64,000 nt of DNA from Caenimonas soli (GTDB lineage Bacteria > Pseudomonadota > Gammaproteobacteria > Burkholderiales > Burkholderiaceae_C): assembly GCF_013155545.1 (NCBI RefSeq), contig NZ_JABJVV010000021.1, positions 1-64,000 on the forward strand. The letters are read 5' to 3'. The position numbers and the translations under genes were made by a program. Positions 25,948 through 39,385 of this stretch are shown here, piece by piece (within the stretch, counting starts at the first letter, position 1; the number at the start of each line of letters is the position of its first letter). A model generated the notes under the pieces. That model saw nothing but the letters and a program-made list of their open reading frames with translations. It was not told the DNA's origin and did not search any database.

Positions 25948-26631
25948 ATGAGCGATAACCAGAATTTCGGCTTCGGCAAATTCGTCCCGGGCTTCGACTT
26001 CCTTCAGAACGTTGCCAAGGGGGCGTCCCAGACGCTCCCGCAGATGCCCAATTTGGCCAACTGGATCGCGCCGACCCTGAACCTGGACGAACTGGAAAAG
26101 CGCATCGGCGAGTTGAAGGCCGTGCATTTCTGGCTGGACCAGAACTCTAAGGCGCTGGGCGCGACCATCCAGGCCCTGGAGGTGCAGAAGATGACGCTCG
26201 CCACCCTCAAGGGCATGAACTTCAACATGGGCGACGTGGCCAATGCGCTCAAGCTCAAGGCGGCCGACAGCGTGATGAGCGGGGTGCAAAAGGTCAGCGA
26301 GAAGGCAGCGGACACGGCCAGCGCGATTTCGGACGCCGCAGGCAAGAGCAAGGCCACCGCCAAGAAGGGCGGGAAAGCCAGCCAGGCCACCACCGGCGTG
26401 GTGGACCCGATGCAGTGGTGGGGCGCTCTCACCCAGCAGTTCCAGCAGATCGCGGCAACGGCGATGAAAGACGCCGCCACCCAGACGGCGGTGGACACGG
26501 CCAAGAACATGGCGACCGGCGTTGCCAAAGAGGCGTTCAAGACCGCCAGCGGCATGGCCAAGGCTGCCACCGGGTCGGTGACCGGTGGCGCCCGCAAGGC
26601 CGCGGCCAAACGCGCGACACGCAAGAAATGA
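25948..26631 (+). CDS. phaM: PHA granule-associated regulator PhaM
   Basis: A 227-residue PhaM-like protein. The N-terminal part (FGKFVPGFDFLQNV, residues about 8-21) and the helical middle (LNLDELEKRIGELKAVHFWL) match PhaM, which activates PHA synthase and tethers granules to the nucleoid. The C-terminus is Ala/Lys-rich and ends in AAAKRATRKK, a histone-H1-like DNA-binding tail. The start ATG at 25948 has GGAGCG upstream. This implies that the organism makes polyhydroxybutyrate; phaC and other PHA genes are outside the window. Confidence 0.87.
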   Translation: MSDNQNFGFGKFVPGFDFLQNVAKGASQTLPQMPNLANWIAPTLNLDELEKRIGELKAVHFWLDQNSKALGATIQALEVQKMTLATLKGMNFNMGDVANALKLKAADSVMSGVQKVSEKAADTASAISDAAGKSKATAKKGGKASQATTGVVDPMQWWGALTQQFQQIAATAMKDAATQTAVDTAKNMATGVAKEAFKTASGMAKAATGSVTGGARKAAAKRATRKK

Positions 26632-26659
26632 GCTGACCGATCCGGAGCCGGCGTTGAAC

Positions 26660-27919
26660 ATGAAGCTCTTTCCCTTTGGACACGCGACCCATCCGCAATG
26701 GCAGATGGCAAGCGGACTGGTGCTCGCGCAATTGCGCGCCCAGATGGCGCTGCCCGACTACGCCAGTGCGCCGACGCTGGGCCTGCTCTACATCACCGAT
26801 CACTACGCACCGGAAGCGCAAGACATCCTGGACCATCTGAGCGCGGAGTTGCCCGAGGTCACCGACTGGTCGGGCACCGTGGGGGTTGGCATCGCGTCGT
26901 CGAATGTCGAATATTTCGACGAGCCGGCCTTGGCCGTCATGCTGTGCGACCTGGCGCCCGACCAGTACCGCGTTTTCTCCGGTGTCGCCCCGCTCGCGGT
27001 CGGCGACGCCATGGGGTTCGAGCCGCATACCGCCCTGGTTCACGCCGACGCCGGCACGCCCGACGTGTCGGAGCTCATCGCCGAGATGGCGGCAAGGACC
27101 GCCACCGGCTACCTGTTCGGCGGCCTGGCTTCCAGCCGCACCGAGGCCGTGCAGTTCGCGGTGGGCGGCAATGGCAACATCAAGGGACATGGCGCGGCCG
27201 GCGGCGTGTTCCGCGGCGGCCTCTCGGGGGTGGCCTTCGGCGAAGGCATCTCGCTGGTTTCACGCGTCACCCAGGGTTGCCAGCCGGTGGCGGCGCAGCG
27301 CGTCATCACGGCGGCCCAGGGCAATGTGATCACGGAACTGGACGGCGAGCCGGCGCTGGATGTGTTGCTGCGCGACACCGGCATTTCGCTGGACCAGCCC
27401 CAGGCTGCCATGTCGGCGCTGCGCGCGACGCTGGTGGGCCTGACCGCTGCCGGCAGCGACGCCGTGGGCCGCACCGGCAATTTCGGCTCCGATGTGGTCG
27501 TGCGCCACATCATCGGGCTGGACCCCGCGCGCCATGGGGTGGCCGTGGCCGACCAGGTCACGCCGGGCATGCGCATGGCATTCTGCCAGCGCAACCCGCA
27601 GGCCGCGCGCGCCGACCTGGTGCGCATCTGCGCCGAAATACGCGAAGAGCTGGAGCCCGAGGAAATGCCGCTGCCGGTGGCTGCGGCACTGGCCGCGCCG
27701 GAGGCCCAGGCGGCGCCCAACCCGGCCCGGCGCATCGCCGGCGCGGTGTACGTGAGTTGCGCCGGGCGCGGTGGCCCGCATTTCGGCGGCCCCAGTGCTG
27801 AATTGCAGATCGTGCGGCACGCGCTGGGCGACGTGCCGCTGGTGGGTTTCTTCGCGGGTGGCGAGATTGCCCGTCACCACCTTTACGGCTATACCGGCGT
27901 GTTGACGGTGTTCCGCTAA
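26660..27919 (+). CDS. FIST-domain sensor protein
   Basis: A 419-residue cytosolic protein with FIST N (about 30-230; VGVGIASSNVEYFDEPALAV, YLFGGLASSRTEAVQFAVGG) and FIST C (about 240-400) domains. The last part carries CAGRGGPHFGGPSAELQIV and VPLVGFFAGGEIARHHLYGYTG. FIST proteins are small-molecule sensors, thought to bind amino acids or similar ligands, and often sit beside signalling genes. No kinase is fused here. The ATG at 26660 is preferred over the upstream open frame. Its stop overlaps the convergent HTH gene stop by 4 bases. Confidence 0.82.
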   Translation: MKLFPFGHATHPQWQMASGLVLAQLRAQMALPDYASAPTLGLLYITDHYAPEAQDILDHLSAELPEVTDWSGTVGVGIASSNVEYFDEPALAVMLCDLAPDQYRVFSGVAPLAVGDAMGFEPHTALVHADAGTPDVSELIAEMAARTATGYLFGGLASSRTEAVQFAVGGNGNIKGHGAAGGVFRGGLSGVAFGEGISLVSRVTQGCQPVAAQRVITAAQGNVITELDGEPALDVLLRDTGISLDQPQAAMSALRATLVGLTAAGSDAVGRTGNFGSDVVVRHIIGLDPARHGVAVADQVTPGMRMAFCQRNPQAARADLVRICAEIREELEPEEMPLPVAAALAAPEAQAAPNPARRIAGAVYVSCAGRGGPHFGGPSAELQIVRHALGDVPLVGFFAGGEIARHHLYGYTGVLTVFR

Positions 27920-28647
27920 CGCCGCAAAGCCGTGAAGGCGGCGAACTCCCAGCTGCGCATCGCCAGCAGCAGCGTATAGCCTTCGCGGTCTTTTTCCGCC
28001 AGTTTCTGGTCGGCTTGATGTTGCTGGGCGAAGTCCTGGGCCACGCGCTGCATGCGCTCCAGGAACGACGGCGCCAGGCCGCGGCTGATCGAGCCGTGCA
28101 CCAGCAGCACCCCTTCGCCGGCGCCGTCGAAGCCGCCGGAAAAATAGTCGAGCAAGGCGTGCTCGCGAAAGTAGTTCATCACGGCCCCATGGGGTCGCCA
28201 GCGAAAGGTCTTGGCCAGCTTGAGCCGGTACCGGTTGAGCGGCCGCAGCTCGATGATGCCGATGCGATCGAGCTGGGCGAAATACTTGATGCACTCGGCT
28301 TCGCTCAGGCGGTAGTCGCTGATCACCTGGTCCAGCGTCCATTGGCTCAGGACGCAGATGGCGCACAGCAGAAGTTTCTTGTCGGCGACCACGGCTTTTT
28401 CCTGTTCCTGCGTCAGCTCTTTCAGCAGGGGCTGGGCGTCGGCCACGCGCCGTGCGAGCTCGGCGAAATCCAGCTTGACGGCGCGGCAGATCGCATCGAT
28501 GCGCGACAGCGGCATGTCACCCTTGGCCAGCATCCGCTTGACGCTAGATTCGGCCATCCCGAGGGAACGCGCCAGGTCGGCGTAGGTCATCTGCGCGGAC
28601 TTGAGTTCTTTTTTCAGGGCCAGGACGAGGTCGGCGGTGGTGCTCAT
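27916..28647 (-). CDS. HTH (XRE-type) transcriptional regulator
   Basis: A 243-residue protein. The N-terminal Cro/CI-type HTH (residues about 8-65; LKSAQMTYADLARSLGMAESSVKRML and SRIDAICRAVKLDFAELARR) is followed by a C-terminal domain of unknown role (about 75-243). No Shine-Dalgarno precedes the ATG at 28647, and a perfect dyad (28654-28670) begins only 6 bases upstream. It is divergent from the CREST hydrolase/LplT-PlsC pair, so it probably represses itself and those genes. The ligand is unknown. Confidence 0.78.
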   Translation of the reverse strand: MSTTADLVLALKKELKSAQMTYADLARSLGMAESSVKRMLAKGDMPLSRIDAICRAVKLDFAELARRVADAQPLLKELTQEQEKAVVADKKLLLCAICVLSQWTLDQVISDYRLSEAECIKYFAQLDRIGIIELRPLNRYRLKLAKTFRWRPHGAVMNYFREHALLDYFSGGFDGAGEGVLLVHGSISRGLAPSFLERMQRVAQDFAQQHQADQKLAEKDREGYTLLLAMRSWEFAAFTALRR

Positions 28648-28653
28648 GTGGGA

Positions 28654-28699
28654 GTATCGATATACGATACCTGAAGGTGATCAATGGTCGAATGTATCG
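28654..28699. promoter_or_regulatory. GTATCG-N5-CGATAC dyad plus distal half-site, candidate HTH operator
   Basis: GTATCG (28654-28659), spacer ATATA, CGATAC (28665-28670) form a perfect inverted repeat. The half-site GTATCG recurs at 28694-28699, exactly 40 bases after the first one, close to four helical turns. The arrangement lies between the divergent HTH and CREST genes and would suit cooperative repressor binding. No direct evidence of binding is available. Confidence 0.5.
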
Positions 28700-28766
28700 C
28701 AATTTGCGTGCTTTCCCGCCTCGCCGCTTGAAACTCGCCGCATCGCAACCTAAGGAGAAGAAAGCC

Positions 28767-29554
28767 ATGCGACCGATGCCGTCGAAATCCGAAACCCTGC
28801 TCTTGCTGGCCTGCGCGTGCCTGGTGGCAGTCGCCCTGTTCGGCCCGGCCGTCATTCAGCCCCCCGGCTATCACGGCTTCGCCGACCAGCGGGTCCTGTG
28901 GGGCGTCCCCTTCGCGATGGATGTGCTGTCGAACCTGCCCTTTGCCTTGGCGGGCGTGGCCGGCCTCTGGTTCCTGGGCAAGGCGCCGCCGCGCGCCTTG
29001 AGCAACGTACAACGAGCCATGGCGATACTGTTCTTTGGCGGCCTGGTGCTGACGGCTTGCGGCTCGGCCTGGTACCACGCGCAGCCCGACGACGCGGGCT
29101 TGGCCATCGATCGCATCGGGATGGCCGCCGCGTTCGCGGGCCTCCTGGGGCTGGCCGCTGCCGGCCGCGTGAGCGAGCGCGCCGGCGCCCTGCTCGGCCT
29201 GACCATCCTGCTACTGGCGCCGGTCGCCATCGAGCTAGGGTCATCGACCGGCAATGTGCTGCCCTGGGCGGCGCTGCAGTTCGGCGGAATGGCGGTGGTT
29301 GTCTGGCTGGCCTGGCTGAGGCCGCGGCCTGGCGCACTGGTCATCCGGCTGGGCTGGGTGATCCTGGCCTATGCAGCGGCGAAGCTGCTCGAAATCAATG
29401 ATCGGGCGGTCTTCGATCTGACCGGTCAGCTTGTCTCCGGCCACACGCTCAAGCACCTGGTCGCGGCGCTCGCTGCCCTGCCGGTGCTCGCGGCGGTGCT
29501 GGCCTTGCGCAAAGGCGGGCAGAATGCCACAGGCATCGCCTGGAGGAGCCCCGT

Positions 29555-29558
<4 letters not shown>
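28767..29558 (+). CDS. CREST-superfamily (alkaline ceramidase-like) membrane hydrolase
   Basis: A 263-residue protein with seven predicted membrane helices. It carries the CREST (ceramidase, PAQR, Per1, SID-1, TMEM8) metal-site pattern: S100-x3-H104 (CGSAWYHAQPDD), D115 (AIDRIGM) and H226-x3-H230 (SGHTLKHLVAA). These residues form a Zn-dependent lipid-amide hydrolase site in alkaline ceramidases. The substrate is unknown; bacterial members could act on ceramide-like or N-acyl lipids. The start is the ATG at 28767 with AAGGAG 9 bases upstream; the 3' end overlaps the LplT-PlsC gene (ATGA). Confidence 0.8.
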
Positions 29559-33648
<4,090 letters not shown>

Positions 33649-33699
33649 GCTTGAGGGCCGGACGGACCCGTTCCAAGTGGGAGAAGGCAGAATTGTCCC

Positions 33700-35763
33700 A
33701 TGCCCGACACCAAGGCCTTGTCCGAGCCGCAAAAAGCCATGATCAGGTTGGGCCTGGCACGCGACATCGATCTGGCCCTGCATTTGCCCCTTCGCTACGA
33801 GGACGAAACGCGCATCGTGAAGCTGCGCGACGCCCGCGAAGGCGACGTGGCGCAGATCGAGGCGACGGTGACGGCCTGCGAGATCGCCTATCGCCCGCGC
33901 CGCCAGCTGCTGGTGACGGTGGACGACGGCAGCGACACCTGTGTGCTGCGTTTCTTCAGCTTCTATCCTTCCCAGCAAAAGGCTTTGGCCGTGGGAACCC
34001 GCGTGCGGCTGCGCGGGGAATTGAAGGGCGGCTTTCTGGGCTGGCAGATGATCCACCCCTCGTTCAAGCCGGCGGGGGGCGAACTGGCCGCGGCGCTGAC
34101 GCCGGTCTACCCGACGTCGGCCACCTTGCCGCAGGCCTATTTGCGCAAGGCGGTGCTGGGCGGGCTGGGACGGGCCGACCTGTCCGACACTTTCCCTCCA
34201 GGCGTCACCGAAGCGCTCAGGCCACTGGTGTGGGCCTTGCGTGAAGCGCTGGCGTTCCTGCACCAACCCGCGCCCGATGTGGCGATGGCCACGCTGGAAG
34301 ATCGCAGCCATCCGGCCTGGCAGCGGCTGAAGGCCGAAGAATTGCTGGCGCAGCAGCTCTCGCAGTTGCTAAGCAAACGCGAGCGCGCGGACCTGCGTTC
34401 GCCGGCGCTCAGGGCCCGCCCCCAAGGCCTGCACGAGCAATTGCTGGCCGCGTTGCCTTTCAAGCTGACGGCGGCCCAGCGGCGCGTGGGCGAGGAGATC
34501 GCCCGGGACCTGGCGCGCAACATCCCCATGCACCGGCTGCTGCAGGGCGACGTCGGGTCGGGCAAGACCGTGGTGGCGGCGCTGGCGGCGGCCATTGCCA
34601 TCGATGCCGGCTGGCAGGGCGCGCTGATGGCGCCCACGGAAATCCTGGCGGAGCAGCATTTCCGCAAGCTGATTGGCTGGCTAGAGCCGTTGTTTGCACC
34701 CCGCGGCCTGCGGGTGGCATGGCTGACCGGCAGCCAGAAGAAAAAGGAGCGCACCGAGATGCTGGCCCTGGTGGCCAGCGGCGAGGCGGCATTGGTCGTC
34801 GGCACCCACGCCGTGATCCAGGAGCAGGTGCAGTTCAAGAACCTGGGCCTGGCCATCATTGATGAGCAGCACCGGTTCGGCGTCGCCCAGCGGCTGGCGT
34901 TGCGGGCGAAGATGAAGGAAGCCGGGCAGGAGCCTCATCTGCTCATGATGTCGGCCACGCCCATCCCACGCACGCTGGCGATGAGCTACTACGCCGACCT
35001 GGACGTTTCCACCATCGACGAGCTGCCACCCGGCCGAACTCCGGTCGTCACCAAGCTGATCGCGGACAGCCGGCGCGACGAGGTGACGGAGCGCATCCGC
35101 GCCCAGATCGCCCAGGGGCGCCAGGTGTATTGGGTTTGCCCGCTGATCGAGGAAAGCGAGGCACTGGACCTGACCAACGCCACGGCCACGCATGAAGCCC
35201 TCAGCGCAGCCCTGCCGGGTGTCATGGTGGGACTGCTGCATTCGCGCATGCCCGCCCCCGAAAAGAAGGCGGTGATGTCGCTGTTCACCGGCGGGCAGAT
35301 GAGCGTGCTGGTGTCCACCACGGTGATCGAGGTGGGTGTCGATGTGCCCAATGCTTCGCTGATGGTGATCGAGCATGCCGAGCGTTTCGGGTTGTCGCAG
35401 TTGCACCAGCTGCGCGGCCGTGTGGGCCGGGGTGCCGCCGCCTCGGCCTGCATACTGCTCTACTCGGCCGGAGACGCCGGCCGCCTGGGTGAAACGGCGC
35501 GCGCCCGGCTCAAGGCCATGGCCGAGACGGCGGACGGCTTCGAGATCGCCCGCCGCGACCTGGAGATTCGCGGCCCCGGGGAGTTTCTGGGCGCCCGCCA
35601 ATCCGGCGCGCCGCTGCTGCGATTTGCCGACCTGGCTGTCGATACGCACTTGCTGGAGTGGGCGCGCGAATTGGCGCCGATGATGCTCGATCGCCATGCG
35701 CAACTGGCCGAAAAGCACATTGCGCGCTGGTTAGGTGGAAAATCGGAATACCTCAAGGCTTGA
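33700..35763 (+). CDS. recG: ATP-dependent DNA helicase RecG
   Basis: A 687-residue RecG that reverses stalled forks and branch-migrates Holliday junctions. An N-terminal wedge (OB) domain (about 40-150) is followed by helicase motifs: Walker A GDVGSGKT, motif II DEQH ([17 protein letters not shown]), [15 protein letters not shown] and the motif VI region QLRGRVGRG. The C-terminus carries the RecG-specific [17 protein letters not shown]. The start is the ATG at 33700; oxyR follows after 5 bases. Confidence 0.96.
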   Translation: MPDTKALSEPQKAMIRLGLARDIDLALHLPLRYEDETRIVKLRDAREGDVAQIEATVTACEIAYRPRRQLLVTVDDGSDTCVLRFFSFYPSQQKALAVGTRVRLRGELKGGFLGWQMIHPSFKPAGGELAAALTPVYPTSATLPQAYLRKAVLGGLGRADLSDTFPPGVTEALRPLVWALREALAFLHQPAPDVAMATLEDRSHPAWQRLKAEELLAQQLSQLLSKRERADLRSPALRARPQGLHEQLLAALPFKLTAAQRRVGEEIARDLARNIPMHRLLQGDVGSGKTVVAALAAAIAIDAGWQGALMAPTEILAEQHFRKLIGWLEPLFAPRGLRVAWLTGSQKKKERTEMLALVASGEAALVVGTHAVIQEQVQFKNLGLAIIDEQHRFGVAQRLALRAKMKEAGQEPHLLMMSATPIPRTLAMSYYADLDVSTIDELPPGRTPVVTKLIADSRRDEVTERIRAQIAQGRQVYWVCPLIEESEALDLTNATATHEALSAALPGVMVGLLHSRMPAPEKKAVMSLFTGGQMSVLVSTTVIEVGVDVPNASLMVIEHAERFGLSQLHQLRGRVGRGAAASACILLYSAGDAGRLGETARARLKAMAETADGFEIARRDLEIRGPGEFLGARQSGAPLLRFADLAVDTHLLEWARELAPMMLDRHAQLAEKHIARWLGGKSEYLKA

Positions 35764-35768
35764 TCCGG

Positions 35769-36722
35769 ATGACCCTCACAGAGCTCAAATACATCGTCGC
35801 CGTCGCGCGCGAGAAGCATTTCGGCAAGGCCGCCGAAGCCTGCTTCGTCTCGCAGCCGACGCTGTCGGTGGCGATCAAGAAGCTCGAGGACGAGCTGGAG
35901 GTCAAGCTGTTCGAGCGCAGCGCCAATGAAGTGACGGTGACGCCGCTGGGCGAAGACATCGTGCGTCAGGCCCAGAGCGTCCTGGAGCAGGCGGCCAGCA
36001 TCAAGGAGATTGCCAAGCGCGGCAAGGACCCGCTGGCCGGCCCGCTCAAGCTGGGGGTGATCTACACCATCGGCCCGTACCTGCTGCCCGACCTGGTGCG
36101 CCAGTCCATTTCGCGCACGCCGCAGATGCCGCTGATGCTGCAGGAGAACTTCACCGTGAAGCTGCTGGAGATGCTGCGTACCGGCGACATCGACTGCGCG
36201 ATCATGGCCGAACCTTTTCCGGACACCGGGCTGGCCGTGGCCCAGCTCTATGACGAGCCGTTCATGGCGGCCGTTCCCAGCACGCATCCGCTGGCGGCCA
36301 AGACCACCATCACCTCGCTGGAGCTGAAAAGCGAAACCATGCTGTTGCTGGGCACCGGCCACTGCTTTCGCGATCACGTGCTCGAGGTGTGCCCCGAGTT
36401 CGCGCGCTTCTCCAGCGACGCCGAAGGGATCCGCAAGAGCTTCGAAGGCTCCTCCCTGGAAACCATCAAGCACATGGTGGCCGCGGGCATGGGTGTCACG
36501 CTGGTGCCGCGGCTCTCGGTGCCCAAGGAGGCGCTGGAAGCCCGGCCCAGGCGTCGCAAGGAAGACCACGCATTCGTCAAGTACATTCCGTTCGACGGTG
36601 ACCCGCCGGTGCGCCGGGTCGTGCTGGCGTGGCGCCGCAGCTTCACCCGTTACGAGGCCATTGCCGCCCTGCGAAACTCCATCTACGCCTGCGAACTGCC
36701 CGGCGTCAAACGCCTCTCTTAA
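35769..36722 (+). CDS. oxyR: Peroxide-sensing LysR regulator OxyR
   Basis: A 317-residue LysR regulator with an N-terminal HTH (TELKYIVAVAREKHFGKAAEAC) and the redox pair C199 and C208 in GTGHCFRDHVLEVCPE. These are at the E. coli positions, so it should form the intramolecular disulfide and activate peroxide-defence genes. The start is the ATG at 35769. It follows recG by 5 bases and precedes the DyP peroxidase by 3, so the peroxidase is probably in its regulon or operon. Confidence 0.93.
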   Translation: MTLTELKYIVAVAREKHFGKAAEACFVSQPTLSVAIKKLEDELEVKLFERSANEVTVTPLGEDIVRQAQSVLEQAASIKEIAKRGKDPLAGPLKLGVIYTIGPYLLPDLVRQSISRTPQMPLMLQENFTVKLLEMLRTGDIDCAIMAEPFPDTGLAVAQLYDEPFMAAVPSTHPLAAKTTITSLELKSETMLLLGTGHCFRDHVLEVCPEFARFSSDAEGIRKSFEGSSLETIKHMVAAGMGVTLVPRLSVPKEALEARPRRRKEDHAFVKYIPFDGDPPVRRVVLAWRRSFTRYEAIAALRNSIYACELPGVKRLS

Positions 36723-36725
36723 GAC

Positions 36726-37646
36726 ATGCAAGCAACCCCCACGCTCTACCAACCCGGAATCCTGCAGCCGGTGCCCGCCGTGGCGCGCTATGTGCTCTTC
36801 AGCGTGGCGGGACAGCATGAGGCGCCCGCCGTCAAGGAGGCACTCAAGCGCCTGTCGCCATTGGCCAACGGCAGTGACGTCGTGCTGGGCGTCGGCCCGT
36901 CTCTGGTGGCGGCGCTCGGCACCGAGGTGCCGGGGCTTCATGAGTTCCCGGATTTCTCGCGTGAGGAGGTCAAGGTCCCTTCAACGCCCGGCCAGCTCTG
37001 GGTCTGGCTGAGGGGCGATGACCTGGGTGATCTGTTGCATGTGACGCGCAAAGCCCAGCGTGCGCTGGCGCCCGTCTTCGCGGTCCGCCATGTGGTCGAT
37101 GCCTTCCGCCATGCCTTGGGCGAAAGCGGCCACGGCAAGGACCTCACCGGCTACGAGGACGGCACCGAAAACCCCCAGGGCGACGCCGCCGTGCACGCCG
37201 CGTTTGCCAGTGGGCAGGGGCCGGGTCTCGACGGTTCGAGCTTCGTCGCCGTGCAGCAATGGGTGCACGATCTCGACGCCTTCGAGGCGCTCGGTGACGA
37301 GGCCGCCAATCACCACTTTGGGCGCCACCGCGATACCAACGAAGAACTGGAAGATGCGCCGGAGTGGGCGCATGTGAAACGGACCGCGCAGGAGAGCTTC
37401 GAGCCCGAGGCTTTCGTGCTGCGCCGCTCCATGCCCTGGATGATGAGCATGCAGGCGGGTCTGCAGTTCGTCGCCTTCGGCAGGTCCTTCGACGCATTCG
37501 AAGCACAGATGCGCCGCATGGCCGGCCATGACGACGGCGTCGTGGATGCGATGTTCCGTATCTCCAGGCCTGTCAACGGCGCCTATTTCTGGTGCCCTCC
37601 GATGCGGGGCGGCCAACTGGACCTGCGCCAGCTCGGCTTCGACTGA
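36726..37646 (+). CDS. DyP-type (YfeX-like) heme peroxidase
   Basis: A 306-residue dye-decolourising-type peroxidase with the GxxDG motif G142-YE-D145-G146 ([10 protein letters not shown]), a candidate proximal heme His H216 in WAHVKRTAQ, and a distal Arg in VLRRSMPW (R233/R234). It is the short, signal-less YfeX type, so a cytosolic b-type heme enzyme. It would reduce H2O2 or oxidise porphyrinogens. It begins 3 bases after oxyR, consistent with peroxide-linked expression. Confidence 0.88.
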   Translation: MQATPTLYQPGILQPVPAVARYVLFSVAGQHEAPAVKEALKRLSPLANGSDVVLGVGPSLVAALGTEVPGLHEFPDFSREEVKVPSTPGQLWVWLRGDDLGDLLHVTRKAQRALAPVFAVRHVVDAFRHALGESGHGKDLTGYEDGTENPQGDAAVHAAFASGQGPGLDGSSFVAVQQWVHDLDAFEALGDEAANHHFGRHRDTNEELEDAPEWAHVKRTAQESFEPEAFVLRRSMPWMMSMQAGLQFVAFGRSFDAFEAQMRRMAGHDDGVVDAMFRISRPVNGAYFWCPPMRGGQLDLRQLGFD

Positions 37647-37647
37647 C

Positions 37648-38508
37648 GTGCGGGCCCGCCTTGCCCTTTGGTTGGACCTGATCCGCTGGAACCGCCCGGC
37701 CGGCTGGCTGCTGCTGCTCTGGCCCACGCTCAGCGCCTTGTGGATTGCCGCGCACGGTTTTCCCGGCTGGCACCTGCTGGCAGTGTTCACGCTGGGCACG
37801 ATCCTCATGCGCAGTGCCGGCTGCTGCGTCAACGACGTGGCCGATCGCGAGTTCGACCGTCATGTGAAGCGGACGGCGCAGCGGCCGGTTACCAGTGGCG
37901 CCGTCTCGGTGAAAGAGGCCTTGCTGCTGGGCGCCGCGCTGGCCCTGGTGGCGTTCGCCCTGGTGCTGACGACCAACACGCCGACGATTGCCTGGTCGTT
38001 CGCGGCCTTGGCGATCACGCTGGTCTATCCCTATGCCAAGCGCTTCGTCTCGATGCCGCAGGCCGTTCTGGGCATCGCCTTCAGCTTTGGCATTCCGATG
38101 GCCTTCGCCGCAGTCCAGTCGCGCGTGCCGCTACTGGCCTGGGTGTTATTGCTGGGCAACCTCTTCTGGGTGCTGGCCTACGACACCGAATACGCCATGG
38201 TCGACCGCGACGATGACCTGAGGATCGGAATGAAGACCTCGGCCATCACCTTGGGCCGCGCCGATGTGCCCGTGATCATGCTTTGCTACGCGAGCTACCT
38301 GCTGATCTGGGCCGTGGCGCTCATCGGCCGCATTCCTTTGATCGCCATCGCGATTTCAACCGCGGCGGCTGCGGCGCAGGCCGCTTGGCACTACAAGCTG
38401 ATTCGCGGCCGCGAACGCGAAGGCTGCTTCAAGGCTTTCCGCCTCAACCACTGGCTCGGGTTCACGGTGTTCGCCGGCATCGTGGCCGGCTACGCGCTAC
38501 GGGGCTAG
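37648..38508 (+). CDS. ubiA: 4-Hydroxybenzoate polyprenyltransferase
   Basis: A 286-residue UbiA that attaches the polyprenyl chain to 4-hydroxybenzoate in ubiquinone synthesis. It has about eight membrane helices and two Asp-rich motifs: [19 protein letters not shown] (residues about 62-80) and [12 protein letters not shown] (about 173-184). The GTG start at 37648 begins one base after the DyP stop; no in-frame ATG lies close downstream. It ends in a 4-base convergent overlap (CTAG) with proC. Confidence 0.93.
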   Translation: MRARLALWLDLIRWNRPAGWLLLLWPTLSALWIAAHGFPGWHLLAVFTLGTILMRSAGCCVNDVADREFDRHVKRTAQRPVTSGAVSVKEALLLGAALALVAFALVLTTNTPTIAWSFAALAITLVYPYAKRFVSMPQAVLGIAFSFGIPMAFAAVQSRVPLLAWVLLLGNLFWVLAYDTEYAMVDRDDDLRIGMKTSAITLGRADVPVIMLCYASYLLIWAVALIGRIPLIAIAISTAAAAAQAAWHYKLIRGREREGCFKAFRLNHWLGFTVFAGIVAGYALRG

Positions 38509-39341
38509 CCGCCGAATTCGTTGCCAAGTTCCTTGGCGCGCTGGCGTGCGGCGTGCAAGGCCTTGATGAACAGCGTTTGGACCTGATCGGCTTCCATGGA
38601 GGTGATGGCGGCGTGCGTCGTACCCCCCTTGGACGTGACGCGCTGGCGCAGCACCTCGGGCGGGTCATCCGAAGCCCGCGCCAGTTCGGACGCGCCGGCA
38701 AAGGTGCCGACCGACAACTTGTAGGCTTGCTCGCGCGAGAGACCCATCTCGATGCCGGCCCGCGTCATCGCTTCCAGGAAGAAGAAGACGTAAGCCGGGC
38801 CCGAGCCCGACAAGGCCGTCACGGCGTCCAGGTGGGCTTCTTCGTCCACCCACAGCGACTCGCCGGTCGTGGCGATGACCTGCTCTACCCGCGCCTTGTC
38901 CGCCTGCGAAACGCCGGGCCTCGCATATAGGGCCGTCATGCCCTTGCCCACCAACGCGGGGGTGTTCGGCATGGACCGCACGATGCGCTGCGTGCCCAGC
39001 CACTGGGCAATGCTGTCGGATCGGATCCCGGCGGCCACGCTCAGGTGCAAGGCATTCGTCGTGTGCGCGCGGGCCTGGGCCGCGGCTTCCTTGAAGGTCT
39101 GGGGCTTGACCGCCCACACCACCAGGGTGGCGCGCGCCAGGGCCGGACCTGCCTGCGCCTGGGGCGCCAGGCCAAACTGGGTCTTGAGCTTGTCGCGTGC
39201 TTCCGCGAAAGGTTCCACCACCTCGATCTGGGCGGCGGGCAGGCCTTGGCGGATCAGGCCGCCGATGATCGCGCTGGCCATGTTGCCGCCGCCGATGAAG
39301 GCGATGGCCTGCTTGGAAAAGGTCTCGGGGCTGTCTGTCAT
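38505..39341 (-). CDS. proC: Pyrroline-5-carboxylate reductase
   Basis: A 278-residue P5C reductase for the last step of proline synthesis. The N-terminal Rossmann motif is [17 protein letters not shown]; the C-terminal domain contains the typical [17 protein letters not shown] and [10 protein letters not shown]. The start at 39341 leaves 44 bases to the divergent glpD. It overlaps the ubiA stop by 4 bases. Confidence 0.95.
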   Translation of the reverse strand: MTDSPETFSKQAIAFIGGGNMASAIIGGLIRQGLPAAQIEVVEPFAEARDKLKTQFGLAPQAQAGPALARATLVVWAVKPQTFKEAAAQARAHTTNALHLSVAAGIRSDSIAQWLGTQRIVRSMPNTPALVGKGMTALYARPGVSQADKARVEQVIATTGESLWVDEEAHLDAVTALSGSGPAYVFFFLEAMTRAGIEMGLSREQAYKLSVGTFAGASELARASDDPPEVLRQRVTSKGGTTHAAITSMEADQVQTLFIKALHAARQRAKELGNEFGG

Positions 39342-39385
39342 GGCGCCAGTCTATCTCCGGCCTGGGCGCATGTGAGAATCGACGC

